DNA from: Smittia aterrima
Lineage: Eukaryota; Arthropoda; Insecta; Diptera; Chironomidae
Direction of reading: 5' to 3'
Assembly (NCBI GenBank): GCA_033063855.1
Contig: CP093831.1
Location: 10,540,001 to 10,604,000, forward strand
DNA: 64,000 bases
Below are positions 23,205 through 33,337 of this stretch, piece by piece. The position numbers and the translations under genes are program-made. Below the pieces are notes generated by a model. That model did no database searches and was not told where the DNA came from. It worked only from the letters and a program-made list of their open reading frames with translations. Positions within the stretch are counted from its first letter, which is position 1. Each line of letters starts with the position of its first letter.

Positions 23205-23625
23205 TTATTTCAAGGGGAAGCTTTTGTTATGACGTGGCCAATGAAATTATTGCCTTTTGCTGCAGGAATAATTTAAATCCAATGCAACATGGGAATGGAT
23301 ACACCTTTTACTCCGCTTGCAACTTGTGAACGGAAAACTAATTAACTACCAGTTGATAGTTGAGCCGAACATCGACAAAAGCTTCGTAATTTTTTCAGGA
23401 AGGTCTGATATGACGTGTTGCCACTTGCTGTAGTAGTAAATGTCGACGACAACTTCTTTGACAAACGCAATCTTGGAAAATACACTTGTAGCTTTTATTT
23501 TCACTTTTTAATTGAGCTGTGTAACTCATCGACAACAGCTTCGTTGAGGAAAAGGATTTTTCCAACGAAAATCAGTTCGGTTCGCGATTTACAATGGGAA
23601 AGATGAAAATTAAAACTTGAACTTT
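23205..23625 (+). pseudogene. Orphan OR promoter and start-codon relic
   Basis: Plus-strand sequence matching the region before B4 (30100-30490): two GACGTG...GCTG arms, then TTTTTCCAACGAAAATCAGT, TCGGTTCG and an ATGAAAATT at about 23602. After that start the match stops and exon 1 is missing. It is the 5' end of a lost OR unit oriented opposite to its neighbours B1 and B2. Confidence 0.6.
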
Positions 23626-23830
23626 ACAGCCCGAAACTTGAAAGCAATCATTTATCTTTGTTAATTATCGATTTATAACACAATAAAATTTATAAAGATC
23701 TCTGGAACTAGCACTCAATATTCTCGTCTTTTGTTGCTTAATATTTGTGTCAAATAACTTATCCTCCTTTGGCTTTGTAGATGAAAGAAAACGATTTTCT
23801 AACTAAAAGTTAACACATGATAAGAGATTT

Positions 23831-24082
23831 CGATTATTATTTCAGAAGAATGTTTACTATGACGTGTTGTCGTTTGCTGCAAGAGTAAATTTTGCCCCCA
23901 ACTTCATCGGCAAAGGCAATAAGGGGACACATACACTTGTAGCATTTAAAACAATTAAAACTTCCAGTTGCAGTAACAAGTGTATTTATTTCTCGATTGC
24001 ATTTGTGGTGGTAAATATTCCTGCAGCCAATGACAACAAATTCATTGGCCACGTCAAAGCAAAGCTTTCTCTTAAAATATTT
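23831..24082. repeat. Fold-back repeat, copy 2
   Basis: Same structure as the copy at 20850: left arm ACTATGACGTGTTGTCGTTT with GCTGCAAGAGTAAAT, right arm the complement of TGACGTGGCCAATGAATTTG with GGCTGCAGGAATATTTACC. Located 3' of gene B2. Confidence 0.6.
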
Positions 24083-24336
24083 AACGAATTGCTATTGATT
24101 TTGCGAAGCTAATGAAATATCAATTAAAAAACTCAGTTTTGTTCGGAAAAAATGATACTCGGTCTGACCAAAGTTTTTAGAAATCTTAAACAATAAAAAT
24201 CCTTTAAATAATAAAAGGTTAAACATAGATTCTTTTCAGGTATGCTCCCTAGAATTGGGGTGTTGTGTTATGAGAATGAGGCTCGATCTCTTTTTACAAT
24301 GTTTTTCCTAATTACTTCTTCAGAGTCGGTTTATGC

Positions 24337-25709
24337 TTAAGAGTTAATTGATCGCATGAACATGATGTACGTGTAAGCAAATTCCACAATCTGTGAAATA
24401 TCTTTTTAGTAGAGTTTTTATTCTCTTTAAGCTTTTACCTTTTGGAAAGTTTCCATGTTGACTTCGTGAAATATTCCGTTGTACCCTCGAATGTTCTGAG
24501 CCATCATCAACAGTATTTGCAAACTTCTCCTGTCGGTTGGTGCAAATTCGTACCACTTGACGTCATAAATGGCAGCAGTGAGAGCATCGATTCGGACGAT
24601 TAATCGATTTCCCAGCCAACAAACTATGAAAGTTTGTCCAAATAAAATAAAAATTGTTGTGAAAGTTGTAATATTGCCGGGAGGGTCAACCAGAATGACA
24701 TAGAAATTCATGCACAGACTTATAGACTGAGTGGAAATTTCGAGAAAGAAGAAAATTCTTAAGAGCCTTTGAGCTTCCTTCAAGTAGCTAAGAGCTCCAT
24801 AACTTCTTCTCACAACAGATTTGATCAGTGCAGATGCGTTGTCATCACTTTCATTTTCATTCCAATCGGTCATGAGCAAAATCGTTTGATCGATTTCCCA
24901 GCATGAATGATTCATTATAAGAAAGATCAGAAGAATTGCTGTTATGTAACCCGCAGAAGTGATAAACATCAATATCACTTGGAGAACGTAATTAATCGTC
25001 CATTCAATTCCAGCAGATTCCAGTGTCAAGAAAGTTACACGAAAGTTCATTGGCAGATTATTCTCATTCACTTTGAAAAAGAAAACGCTGAAGTTCATGC
25101 AAAAATTAAGAAGAATCATTGACACAACAACAATCAAGGCTCCAATGAATTCTTCTTTGCCGTGCTTGACCGTGAGCTCATCTTTTTTCGCATTTCTGTG
25201 AAACAAAAAAATTAAAAAAGAATTTAAATATTTCTTTTTTTGTTACTTTTCATTAATCAGCCGTTGCACTAATTGTGAGATGTCGTCGAAAACCAAAACG
25301 ATGTAAATTAAATAAAACAGAAATCTTAGCACACTCACTATAAAAGAATGTTTGAGATCAAATCGAATTAAAATTTTATCGAAATCTTACTGAAGATTCC
25401 GACATTCTCCGATAAGCTCATCAAGTTCAATGACTGAAATTCGTTGACAGTATACCACAAAATGAAAATACAAGTTCCAGTTGTGCTCAAAAGCGTAGCA
25501 ATGAACCTGAGAAAAATATTTTTATTGGAAACAAACGATCATCAAAAGCAAAAGCTTTACAATCCTGAAATCCTTTTCTTTCCTTCTCGGATTTTGGTTT
25601 TTGATAAAATCGCGAGAGAGAACAACAGAAACCTCAAAACTAGTTCGAAGAAAACCTCTTGCTTCTTGAAATAATTCACAACACTTTGGAAATATTTTGC
25701 AATTTTCAT
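24337..25709 (-). CDS. Odorant receptor B2 (intact, 388 aa)
   Basis: Exons: 25561-25709, 25391-25506, 25247-25337, 24439-25195, 24337-24390, with lengths identical to B1 and no stop in any exon. It starts MKIAKYFQSVVNYF, has IDQTILLMTDW after the NHSCWE loop, YDVKWYEFAPTDRR, and ends IVEFAYTYIMFMRS. It differs from B1 mainly in the third to fifth hydrophobic segments (MFITSAGYITAILLIF against LFTLLGYMTFVPLMF), a pattern expected where ligand-facing parts diverge. Introns are all GT-AG and short (40-80 nt). Ligand unknown. Confidence 0.87.
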
Positions 25710-26392
25710 CTTTTCCGTTGTAAGTCTCGAAACGAACTAATTTTCTGATTTTATTGGAAAATCTATTTTCTAGCGAAATTGCCTCAACGAAGATTTTGTC
25801 CGTGTGTTGTTTGGCTCAATTAAAAAGTTAAAACAGTAGCTACAAATGTGTGTGTTTCCAGATTGCATTTGTTAATGAAGTTGTAGGCGACATTTACTCC
25901 CTCAGCAAGTGGTCACACGTCATAGCAAACCTTCGTGAAATAATTAACGACTTGCTATTGATTTTGCATAAATCCAATAATCGCGTCTGAACTTTCAATT
26001 ACGAAATCTTTTTCTTTTAGCTGCAAAGCCAACGAAGGTCTTTTGATCCTAAGATCACTTTTATCCGCGCTTTGTCATTGGAAAATTCATTTATCTCATC
26101 GAAGCCTTTGTCGAAGTTGGTTAATAAATTATTAATGTGCACGTTGCAGAGTGCAACCGAGTAACAGTTGTACCTATTCCCAAGTTGCATTGGATTTTAA
26201 TTATTGCTGCAGCCTACGTCAATAATTTCATTTTCCGCATAATAGCAAAACTTCCCCTCGAAATAATTACCAACCTGCTATTAATCCTACATTGAAAATA
26301 ATAAAATATTAATTAGAGAATAAAAACTCTTTTTTGTTCGGAACAAAGAATGAAATTTCCAAACAAAAATAAGTTGGGGCTCTCAGTGGCCA

Positions 26393-26450
26393 CTAAAAAG
26401 TTTGCAAATCTTGTTGATGATGGCTCAGAACATTCGAGGATACAACGGTG
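26393..26450 (+). pseudogene. Isolated fragment of OR exon 4
   Basis: About 55 bases on the plus strand match the exon 4 stretch encoding SLQILLMMAQNIRGYNG in B5 (AAAGTTTGCAAATC, GTTGATGATGGCTCAGAACA). Nothing before or after belongs to an OR gene. It shows that a further plus-strand unit once existed here. Confidence 0.75.
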
Positions 26451-26841
26451 CACGTGAGTAGGAACGTGGCTCCACAAGGAAGTTTCATATTGTTACTTGT
26501 TTCTCAAAAAGCTTTGCAATACATTAATTTAACCGGTCAAGAGAGAACTCCTTGAATAATTTAAATTCCTTTGGCGAGAGTTGGATTCAAACTTCAGATC
26601 TATGAAATATGCATTGAAAGCAGGATCCTACGAGTTTCAAGAATTTTACCACTCAACCATCCCAGTCTGAAACGTGGGTAAAACATGGTCATAGTTGTAA
26701 GCAATCATTTATCTTTGTTAATTATCGATTTAGCCTAAATGATTATCATTTAGGGCTCTATAAAATTTATTAAGATCTTTGGCATTCAATATTCTTGTCT
26801 TTAGTTGCTTCATGTTTGTGTTGAATATGTTATCCTCCTTT

Positions 26842-27091
26842 GGAAATATTTCAGGAAGGCTCACTATTACGTGTTGTCGTTTGCTGCAAGAGTAAATTTC
26901 GCCGACAACTTCTTTGGCAATGGCAATAAGGGGACACATACATTTATAGCATTTAAAACAATTAAAAATTCCAGTTGCAGTAACAAGTGTATTTATTTCT
27001 CGATTGCATTTGTGGTGGTAAATATTCCTTCAGCCAATGACAACAAATTCATTGGCCACGTCAAAGCAAAGCTTTCTCTTGAAATATTTAA
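26842..27091. repeat. Fold-back repeat, copy 3
   Basis: Starts AAATATTTCAGGAAGGCTCA and ends with the complement of AAATATTTCAAGAGAAAGCT, so the outermost ends are also inverted repeats. Inner arms as in the other copies. Located 3' of gene B3. Confidence 0.65.
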
Positions 27092-27338
27092 CGACTTGCT
27101 ATTGATTTTGCAAAGCTAATGAAATATCAATTAAAAAGCTCAGTTTTGTTCGTTAGAAATCTTGAACAATAAAAATTCTTTAAATAATAAAACGTTAAAC
27201 ATAGATTCTTTTCAGGTATGCTCCCTAGAATTATGGTGCTGTGTTACGAGAATGAAGCTCGATCTCTTTTTACAATAATGTTTTTCTTAATTACTTCTTC
27301 AGAGTCGGTTTATGCTTATGAGTTAATTGATTGCATGA

Positions 27339-28223
27339 TTTGATTTGATTTTTCTCGCGCGAAGCGCGAGTCAATTTTATTTCATGAGTTCAGATACCAT
27401 TTTTGTATGGCAGTAGTGTATGTTTATCTCATACTAGCCTTAAGCGGCATCAATGAATTTAATTCTGAATAGTTTTTTTTTTAATGTTTTAAGCGTCTGA
27501 GGTGCTTTGTGATTGTTAACATGAGTTATTCAAAAGGGAAAACGTGAAAACCCTTTCATTCAGAAAAAAAAAAATCTTAATCCTAACTTACTCTACTTTA
27601 AACTAAAATTTATAAGTTATTGCCAAGAAAACTTATAATTACATGAATATTTTGCAATTGTTTACATGAATTTTTTGCAATTGTCTCCATGTATGTGTTA
27701 TTAGAATTAATTAACTTTCCCTTTTTTTTCTCTCAAAAATTATTGAAATTCGGCTGTACAGATTAACATTCACCTTTTTTAACTGTACAAAATTGATGCT
27801 TATGACTAATTGATTGTAGGATTCCAAAACTTGAAGTTCCAAAACTTGCGTTTGCGAAGTATCTTGAGTTCGCGACGAAGTTTATTTTTTGGGTTCTCCA
27901 GATGAGGTGGCTTTATTACTTTCCCTCTCATAGCTTGATGTTGTTGGCCTTACGTTTGCGAAGTGACTTGAGTCCGCTACGAAGACTATTTTTGATTTTT
28001 GTGGCAACTCGTGTTGCATTTTTTTGAGGTTGCTTATGAAAATTGTATTTTCAATTTTTTGACGTTTCTGGGCGCGAGTTATCAGCGAACTCCATGTTGA
28101 TTCGATGCAACGCGCACCCGCGCTTGAGATGATTGTAGTTTCAACAGTATTTGATGGTATTTTAACACTTAAATGAAAATATTTAATCGGAGACGATTCT
28201 TCCGATTGAGCGGGGCCTGGAAC
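27339..28223 (-). mobile_element. Short retroelement with 3' hairpin and AATCA tail, inserted in OR B3
   Basis: An 885-bp insertion flanked by a 15-bp duplication TAATTGATTGCATGA (27324-27338 and 28224-28238). Read on the minus strand it starts AGTTCCAGGCCCCGCTCAAT and ends with a perfect GC hairpin (CTCGCGC-TTC-GCGCGAG, plus positions 27354-27370) followed by AAAAATCAAATCAAA. Long target duplication and short tandem tail are typical of LINE- or SINE-type target-primed insertion. No reading frame longer than a few dozen codons, so it is non-autonomous or a truncated LINE. Its last 110 bases resemble the element at 31123. Confidence 0.75.
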
Positions 28224-29584
28224 TAATTGATTGCATGAACATGATGTACGAGTAAGAAAATTCCAAAATCTGTGAAATATTTTTTTAGTAGAGTTTTTAT
28301 TCCCTTAAAGCTTTTACCTTTTGGAAAGTTTCCATGTTGACTTCGTGAAATATTCCGTTGTACCCTCGAATGTTCTGAGCCATCATCAACAGGATTTGCA
28401 AACTTTTCCTGTCGGTTGGTGCAAATTCGTACCACTTGACGTCATAAATGGCTGCAGTGAGAGCATCGATTCTAATGATTAATCGATTTCCCAGCCAACA
28501 AACTATGAAAGTTTGTGTAAATTGAACAGAAATCATTGTGAAACTAGAAATATTGCCGGGAGGATCAAACAGAATGACATAGAAGTTCATGCACAGAACT
28601 ATCGACTGAGTCGAAATCTCAGCAAAAAAGAAAACCTTTAAAAGCCTTTGAGCTTCATTCAAGTAGCTAAAAGCTCCATAACTTCTTTTCACAACAGATT
28701 TGATCATCGCTGACGCGTTGTCATCATTTTCATTCCCATCGGACAAAAGCAAAATCGTCTGATCGATTTCCCAACATGAATGATTCATTATAAGAAAGAT
28801 CAGAAGAATGAATGTTATGTAGCCTACAGAAGAGATCAACATCAATATCACTTGGAGAATGTAATTAATCGTCCATTCAATTTCAGCAGATTCCAGTGTC
28901 AAGAAAGTTAGACGAAAGTTCATCGGCAGATTATTCTCATTCACTTTGAACAAGAAAACGCTGAGGTCCACGCAAAAAAATAAAAGAATCGTTGACACAA
29001 CAATAATCGAAACTCCAATGAATTCTTCTTTGCCATGCTTGAACGTGAGCTCATCTTTTTTTGTTTTTCTGTGAAAAAAAAAATTAGAAAAGAATTTAAA
29101 TATTTCTTTTTTTGTTACTTTTCATTAATCAGCCGTTGCACTAATTGTGAGATGTCGTCGAAAACCAAAACGATGTAAATTAAATAAAACAGAAATCTTA
29201 GCACACTCACTATAAAAGAATGTTTCAGAGGTCAAATCGATTTAAAATATTAACGAAAACTTACTGAAGATTCCGACATTTTCCGATAAGCTCACCAAGC
29301 TCAATGACTGAAATTTGTTGACAGTAAACCACAAAATGAAAACACAAATTCCTGTTGTGCCCAGAAGCATAGTAATGAACCTGATGAAAAATATTTTTAA
29401 TTGAAACTAAAGATCACCAAAAGCAAAAGCTTTACAATCCTGAAATCCTTTTCTTTCCTTCTCGGATTTTTGTCGGCGATAAAATCGCGAGAGAGAGCAT
29501 CAGGAACTTCGAAACTAGTTCGAAGTAAACCTCTTGCTTCTTGAAATAATCCACAACACTTTGGAAATATTTTGCAATTTTCAT
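28183..29584 (-). CDS. Odorant receptor B3 with element-derived C-terminus
   Basis: Exons: 29436-29584, 29265-29380, 29119-29209, 28318-29068, 28183-28269. The first four are intact; exon 4 is two codons shorter than in B2 (GNENDDNAS in place of WNENESDDNAS). The last exon reads ILEFSYSYIMFMQSI and then runs into the inserted element because the insertion lies just before the original stop. The element supplies SSRPRSIGRIVSD and a new TAA at 28183-28185, lengthening the protein by about 12 residues. The receptor therefore may still be functional. It shares its upstream region head-to-head with B4. Confidence 0.75.
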
Positions 29585-30482
29585 CTCTTCCGTTGTAATT
29601 CTCGAACCGAACTGATTTTCATTGGAAAAATCCTTTTCCTTAACGAAGCTTTTGTCGATGAGTTGTTCGGCTCAATTAAAAAGATGAAATAGAAGCTACA
29701 GGTGTATGTGTTCATTCACAGAGAGAGGTGTACGCATTTGTCAATGAAGTTATAAGCGACATTTATTTCTAATGCCAATGGCAACACGTCAAATCAATCC
29801 TCGTTGCATTCATTACCGAACTAGTTTAACCTGTGCGGGTATGCCGCCAATTGAGACGAATCTCGAGATTAATTGAAGTTTCTCATCATGTGGAACATAT
29901 GTTCCTAACATGTCTCAACTGAAAATTTGAAGGAAATGGAGTTCCTTCAGGAGCTGTCAGAGCCTCTGACTTAGAGGTGGTACTCTCAAGTAGAAACTTT
30001 CTACTCACTTTAGTTTGGAAATTTTTTCTTTCGTTCGAACGTAGATGAGATTTATTTTCTAATTAATATTTTATTATTTTCGATGTAGACCCCAATAGCA
30101 GGTTGGTAATTACTTCAAGGGGAAGCTTTGCTGTGACGTGGCCAATGAAATTATTGTCGTTTGCTGCAGGAATAATTAAAATTCAATGCAACCTGGGAAT
30201 GGATACACCTTTTACTCCGGTTGCAACTTGTAAACGGGAAATTTATAAACTACAAGTTGATAATTGAGCCGAACATCGACAAAAGCTTCGTAATTATTCA
30301 GGAAATTTTGCTATGACGTGTTGCCACTTGCTGTAGTAGTAAATGTCGCCGATAATCATTGACAAATGCAATCCTGGAAAATACACTTGTAGCTTTTATT
30401 TTCACTCATTGACAAACGTTTCGTTGAGGAAAAGGATTTTTCCAATGAAAATCAGTTCGGTTCGAGGTTTACAATGGGAAAG
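29585..30482. promoter_or_regulatory. Shared divergent upstream region of B3 and B4
   Basis: 900 bases between two divergently transcribed receptor genes. Contains one fold-back arm for B3 (about 29720-29800), the palindrome array (29859-30005), and two arms for B4 (30112-30200 and 30305-30380). It must hold both promoters, though I cannot point to a TATA box with confidence. Confidence 0.5.
29859..30005. repeat. Array of five consecutive palindromes
   Basis: Five hairpin-forming sequences follow each other: AATCTCGAGATT (29859-29870); GGAACATATGTTCC (29892-29905, extended by CATGT/ACATG to 29887-29912); TGAAGGAA-6-TTCCTTCA (29928-29949); GTCAGAG-C-CTCTGAC (29956-29970); AGTAGAAA-C-TTTCTACT (29989-30005). 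All are perfect in the stem. No copy noticed elsewhere in the window. Confidence 0.8.
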
Positions 30483-32231
30483 ATGAAAATTGCACAATAT
30501 TTCCAAAGTGTTGTGGATTATTTCAAGAAGCAAGAGGTTTACTTCGAACTAGTTTCGAGGTTTCTGTTGCTCTCTCTTGCGATTTTATCGCCGACCAAAA
30601 TTCGAAAAGGAAAGAAACGAATTTCAGGATTGTAAAGCTTTTGCTTTTGGTGATCTTTATTTCAATTAAAAATATTTTTCATCAGGTTCATTGCTATGCT
30701 TCTGAGCATAACGGGAATTTGTGTTTTCTCGTTGTGGTATACTGTCAACGAATTTCAGTCATTGAGCTTGATAAGCTTATCGGAAAATGTTGGAATTTTT
30801 AGTGAGATTTTGATAAAATTTTATTTCGATTTGAACTCTGATACATTTCTTTATAGTGAGTGCGCTAAGATTCGTAATTTATTTAATTTACATCGCTTTG
30901 GGTTTCAATGACATCTCACAATTAGTGCAACGACTGATTAATAAAAAGTAACCAAAAGAAAAATGCTTTGAAAATTTTTATTTTTACAAAAAAATTTTTC
31001 GCAGAAAGGCGCAAAGAGATGAGCAAAAAGATGAGCATGGCAAAGAAGAATTCATTGGAGCTTCGATTTTAGTTGTGTCAATGATTCTTCTTAATTTTTG
31101 CATGAACTTCAGCGTTTTCTTCCATTCAAGTTAATACATAAAATGCCAAGAAAAAGTTAGGTAAAAAAAAAAAAGACCTTAACCACTGTGATGTCCTTCG
31201 TTATCTGTTAGTGTCCTAATTATAAAAATATTTTTTTTTATCATCATTGCTAGAAAACAAGGTTTTTTAAAAAAATTTCCTTGTAAAAAACACAACTAAA
31301 TTTAAGTTTCACTCAAAATTGAATCTCAGATGCCTAAGAATTAAACTCATAAATCATTGTAAATTAATTAATGCCGACTTAGGCTAGTATTAGATAAATA
31401 ATCATAATATCTTAAGAATGAATGTAAAAATTAATTTTTGAAAATATATACCCGGGCAAAGCCCGGAAAAATCAAATCAGCGTTTTCTTCTTCAAAGTGA
31501 ATGAGAATAATCTGCCGATGAACTTTCGTCTAACTTTCTTGACAATGGAATCTGCTGGAATTGAATGGACGATTAATTACGTTCTCCAAATGACTTTGAC
31601 GTTGTGTACGTTATTGGGCTACATGACATTCGTTCCTCTGATGTCTCTTATAATGAATCATTCATGCTGGGAGTTGGATCAGACGATTTTGCTCTTGACC
31701 GATTGGAATGACAATGAAAATGATGACAACGCGTCAGCGATGATCAAATCTGTTGTGAGAAGAAGTTATGGAGCTCTTGACTACTTGAATGAAGCTCAAA
31801 GGCTTTTAAAGGTTTTCTTCTTTCTCGAAATTTCCACCCAGTCAATAGTTCTGTGCATGAACTTCTATGTCATTCTGTTTGATCCTCCCGGCAGTATCAC
31901 AAATTTCACAATGATTTCTGTTCAATTCGCACAAACTTTCATAGTTTGTTGGCTGGGAAATCGAGTAATCATCCGAATTGATGCTCTCACTGCAGCCATT
32001 TATGACATCAAGTGGTACGAATTTGCACCAACCGACAGGAAAAGTTTGCAAATCATGTTGATGATGGCTCAGAACATTCGAGGTTACAACGGAATATTTC
32101 ACGAAGTCAACATGGAAACTTTCCAAAAGGTAAAAGCTTAGAGGAAATAAAAAATTTACTAAAAAAATATTTCACAGATTGTGGAATTTGCTTACTCGTA
32201 CATCATGTTCATGCGATCAGTCAACTCATAA
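30483..32231 (+). pseudogene. Odorant receptor B4, disrupted by a retroelement
   Basis: Exons: 30483-30631, 30686-30801, 30857-30947, 31005-31122 plus 31491-32129 (exon 4, split), 32178-32231. Splice sites and all coding parts are otherwise intact, and exon 4 without the insert is exactly the 757 nt of B1, B2 and B5. The 356-bp insertion, with one copy of its target duplication, brings an in-frame TAA a few codons in, after SVFFHSS. Cutting it out as an intron with the AG at 31480 would not keep frame. So this is a recently killed receptor. Uses the same MKIAQYFQSVVDYF start and IVEFAYSYIMFMRSVNS end as its relatives. Confidence 0.85.
31123..31478 (+). mobile_element. Short retroelement with 3' hairpin and AATCA tail, inserted in OR B4
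   Basis: A 356-bp insertion inside exon 4 of B4, flanked by AGCGTTTTCTTC (31111-31122 and 31479-31490; two to three more bases may be shared). Its 3' end is CCGGGC-AAA-GCCCGG (31452-31466) followed by AAAAATCAAATCA. The 110 bases before the hairpin, including AATGCCGACTTAGGCTAGTA, match the end of the element at 27339. No coding sequence. Same orientation as the host gene. Confidence 0.8.
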
Positions 32232-33337
32232 GCTCAAAGCTCAAATTTGATTTAAAATTTCTTAATAGAACGTCTTTTATCAGCTAAAGAGTAATGCCGT
32301 GGGCCCAGCTAACCCACAAATCTCGTAACTGAGCTTCAAAATTTTGAGGACTATGCAAAGAAGACAAGTCTCTAGAAAAATAAATGTTTAGTGCAATTAT
32401 TTATCTCTGTGCATTATCGAAAACAAAATAAAATTTATAAATTTTTGGCCTTAACACTCAACATGCTCATCGTTTTTTGCTTGGTAATAGCTGATATAAA
32501 AAAATTTCTAAATGAAAGTTCACTTTCAATTATAAGAGTCTATGATTGATTTTTAGTAATCGCTCAAATTATACTTTTATTAAATTATTTAATTTATTTT
32601 AACTTTTCCGGAATTCACAATTTGGCTATTCTTGAGCTGATAAAATGATACCTGAAATGTATTTCGGTTGCGTTATAGTTCAAGCATTTTCAGAGCTTTT
32701 CCCAAGCTTTTCTTCAACTGTTCTCTTTATTAGAGATTTTAGAAGTTTTTGCCAGAGCGAGTATCATTCTTTGTTCCTCGCAAAGTAGAGCTTTCTAATT
32801 GTTTTCATTACCTCCAAAGCAAAATCAATAGCAAGTGGGTAAAAATTTCATGAAAAAGCTTCGTTATGACGTGGCCAATGAATTTACTGTCGTTGGCTGC
32901 AGGAATAATTACCATCGACCAATGCAATATGGGAATGAAAAAACTTGTTACCCCGACTGCACCTTTTTAACTGAAAAATTAATAAACGACACGTTGACAA
33001 TTGAGCCGAATGATTCGGCCCGAATCACTCAGCGACGAAAGTTTCGTTTAAAAAAGAAAATTTTCATATTACGTTTCTCGAATCCAATCGAGCTTTCGGA
33101 CAAAAATCGCTTATTGGTCTGGCAAGGTATGCAACGACGTGTTGCCATTTGCTGCAGTAGTAAATATCGACGACAACTTCATTGACAAATGCATACTCCT
33201 CTGTGAATGAACACATACACCTGTAGCTTCTATTTCAACTTTTTAATTGAGCCGAACAACTCATCGACAAAAGCTTCGTTGAAGAAAATAATTTTTCCAA
33301 TGACAATCAGTTCGGTTCGAGACTTACAACGGAAGAG
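32232..33337. other. Intergenic B4-B5
   Basis: AT-rich, with the two B5 upstream arms at about 32862-32945 and 33125-33205 in gene orientation. No gene seen. Confidence 0.5.

Larger units (their letters stand above)
22654..24336. other. Intergenic B1-B2 with repeats
   Basis: Holds a single fold-back arm at 22810-22880 in the B1 promoter region, a plus-strand promoter-like relic (23200-23625) and fold-back copy 2 (23831-24082). No intact gene. Confidence 0.5.
25710..28182. other. Intergenic B2-B3 with repeats and element
   Basis: Contains two fold-back arms in the B2 promoter region (25860-25970, 26190-26280), an exon 4 scrap at 26393, fold-back copy 3 (26842-27091), and most of the retroelement inserted at the 3' end of B3. 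No other gene seen. Confidence 0.5.

Noticed and set aside
31123..31478. The B4 insertion acting as a new intron
   Set aside because: An AG exists at 31479-31480 but no donor restores the frame; the best pairing gives a stop a few codons later.
27339..31478. Helitron interpretation of the hairpin-ending elements
   Set aside because: Helitrons have a hairpin near the 3' end but no target duplication and end in CTRR; these have 12-15 bp duplications and an AATCA tail.
31842..32126. 94-codon minus-strand frame and the similar one at 34291-34611
   Set aside because: They lie opposite exon 4 of receptors B4 and B5 and recur only because the receptor exons are paralogous.
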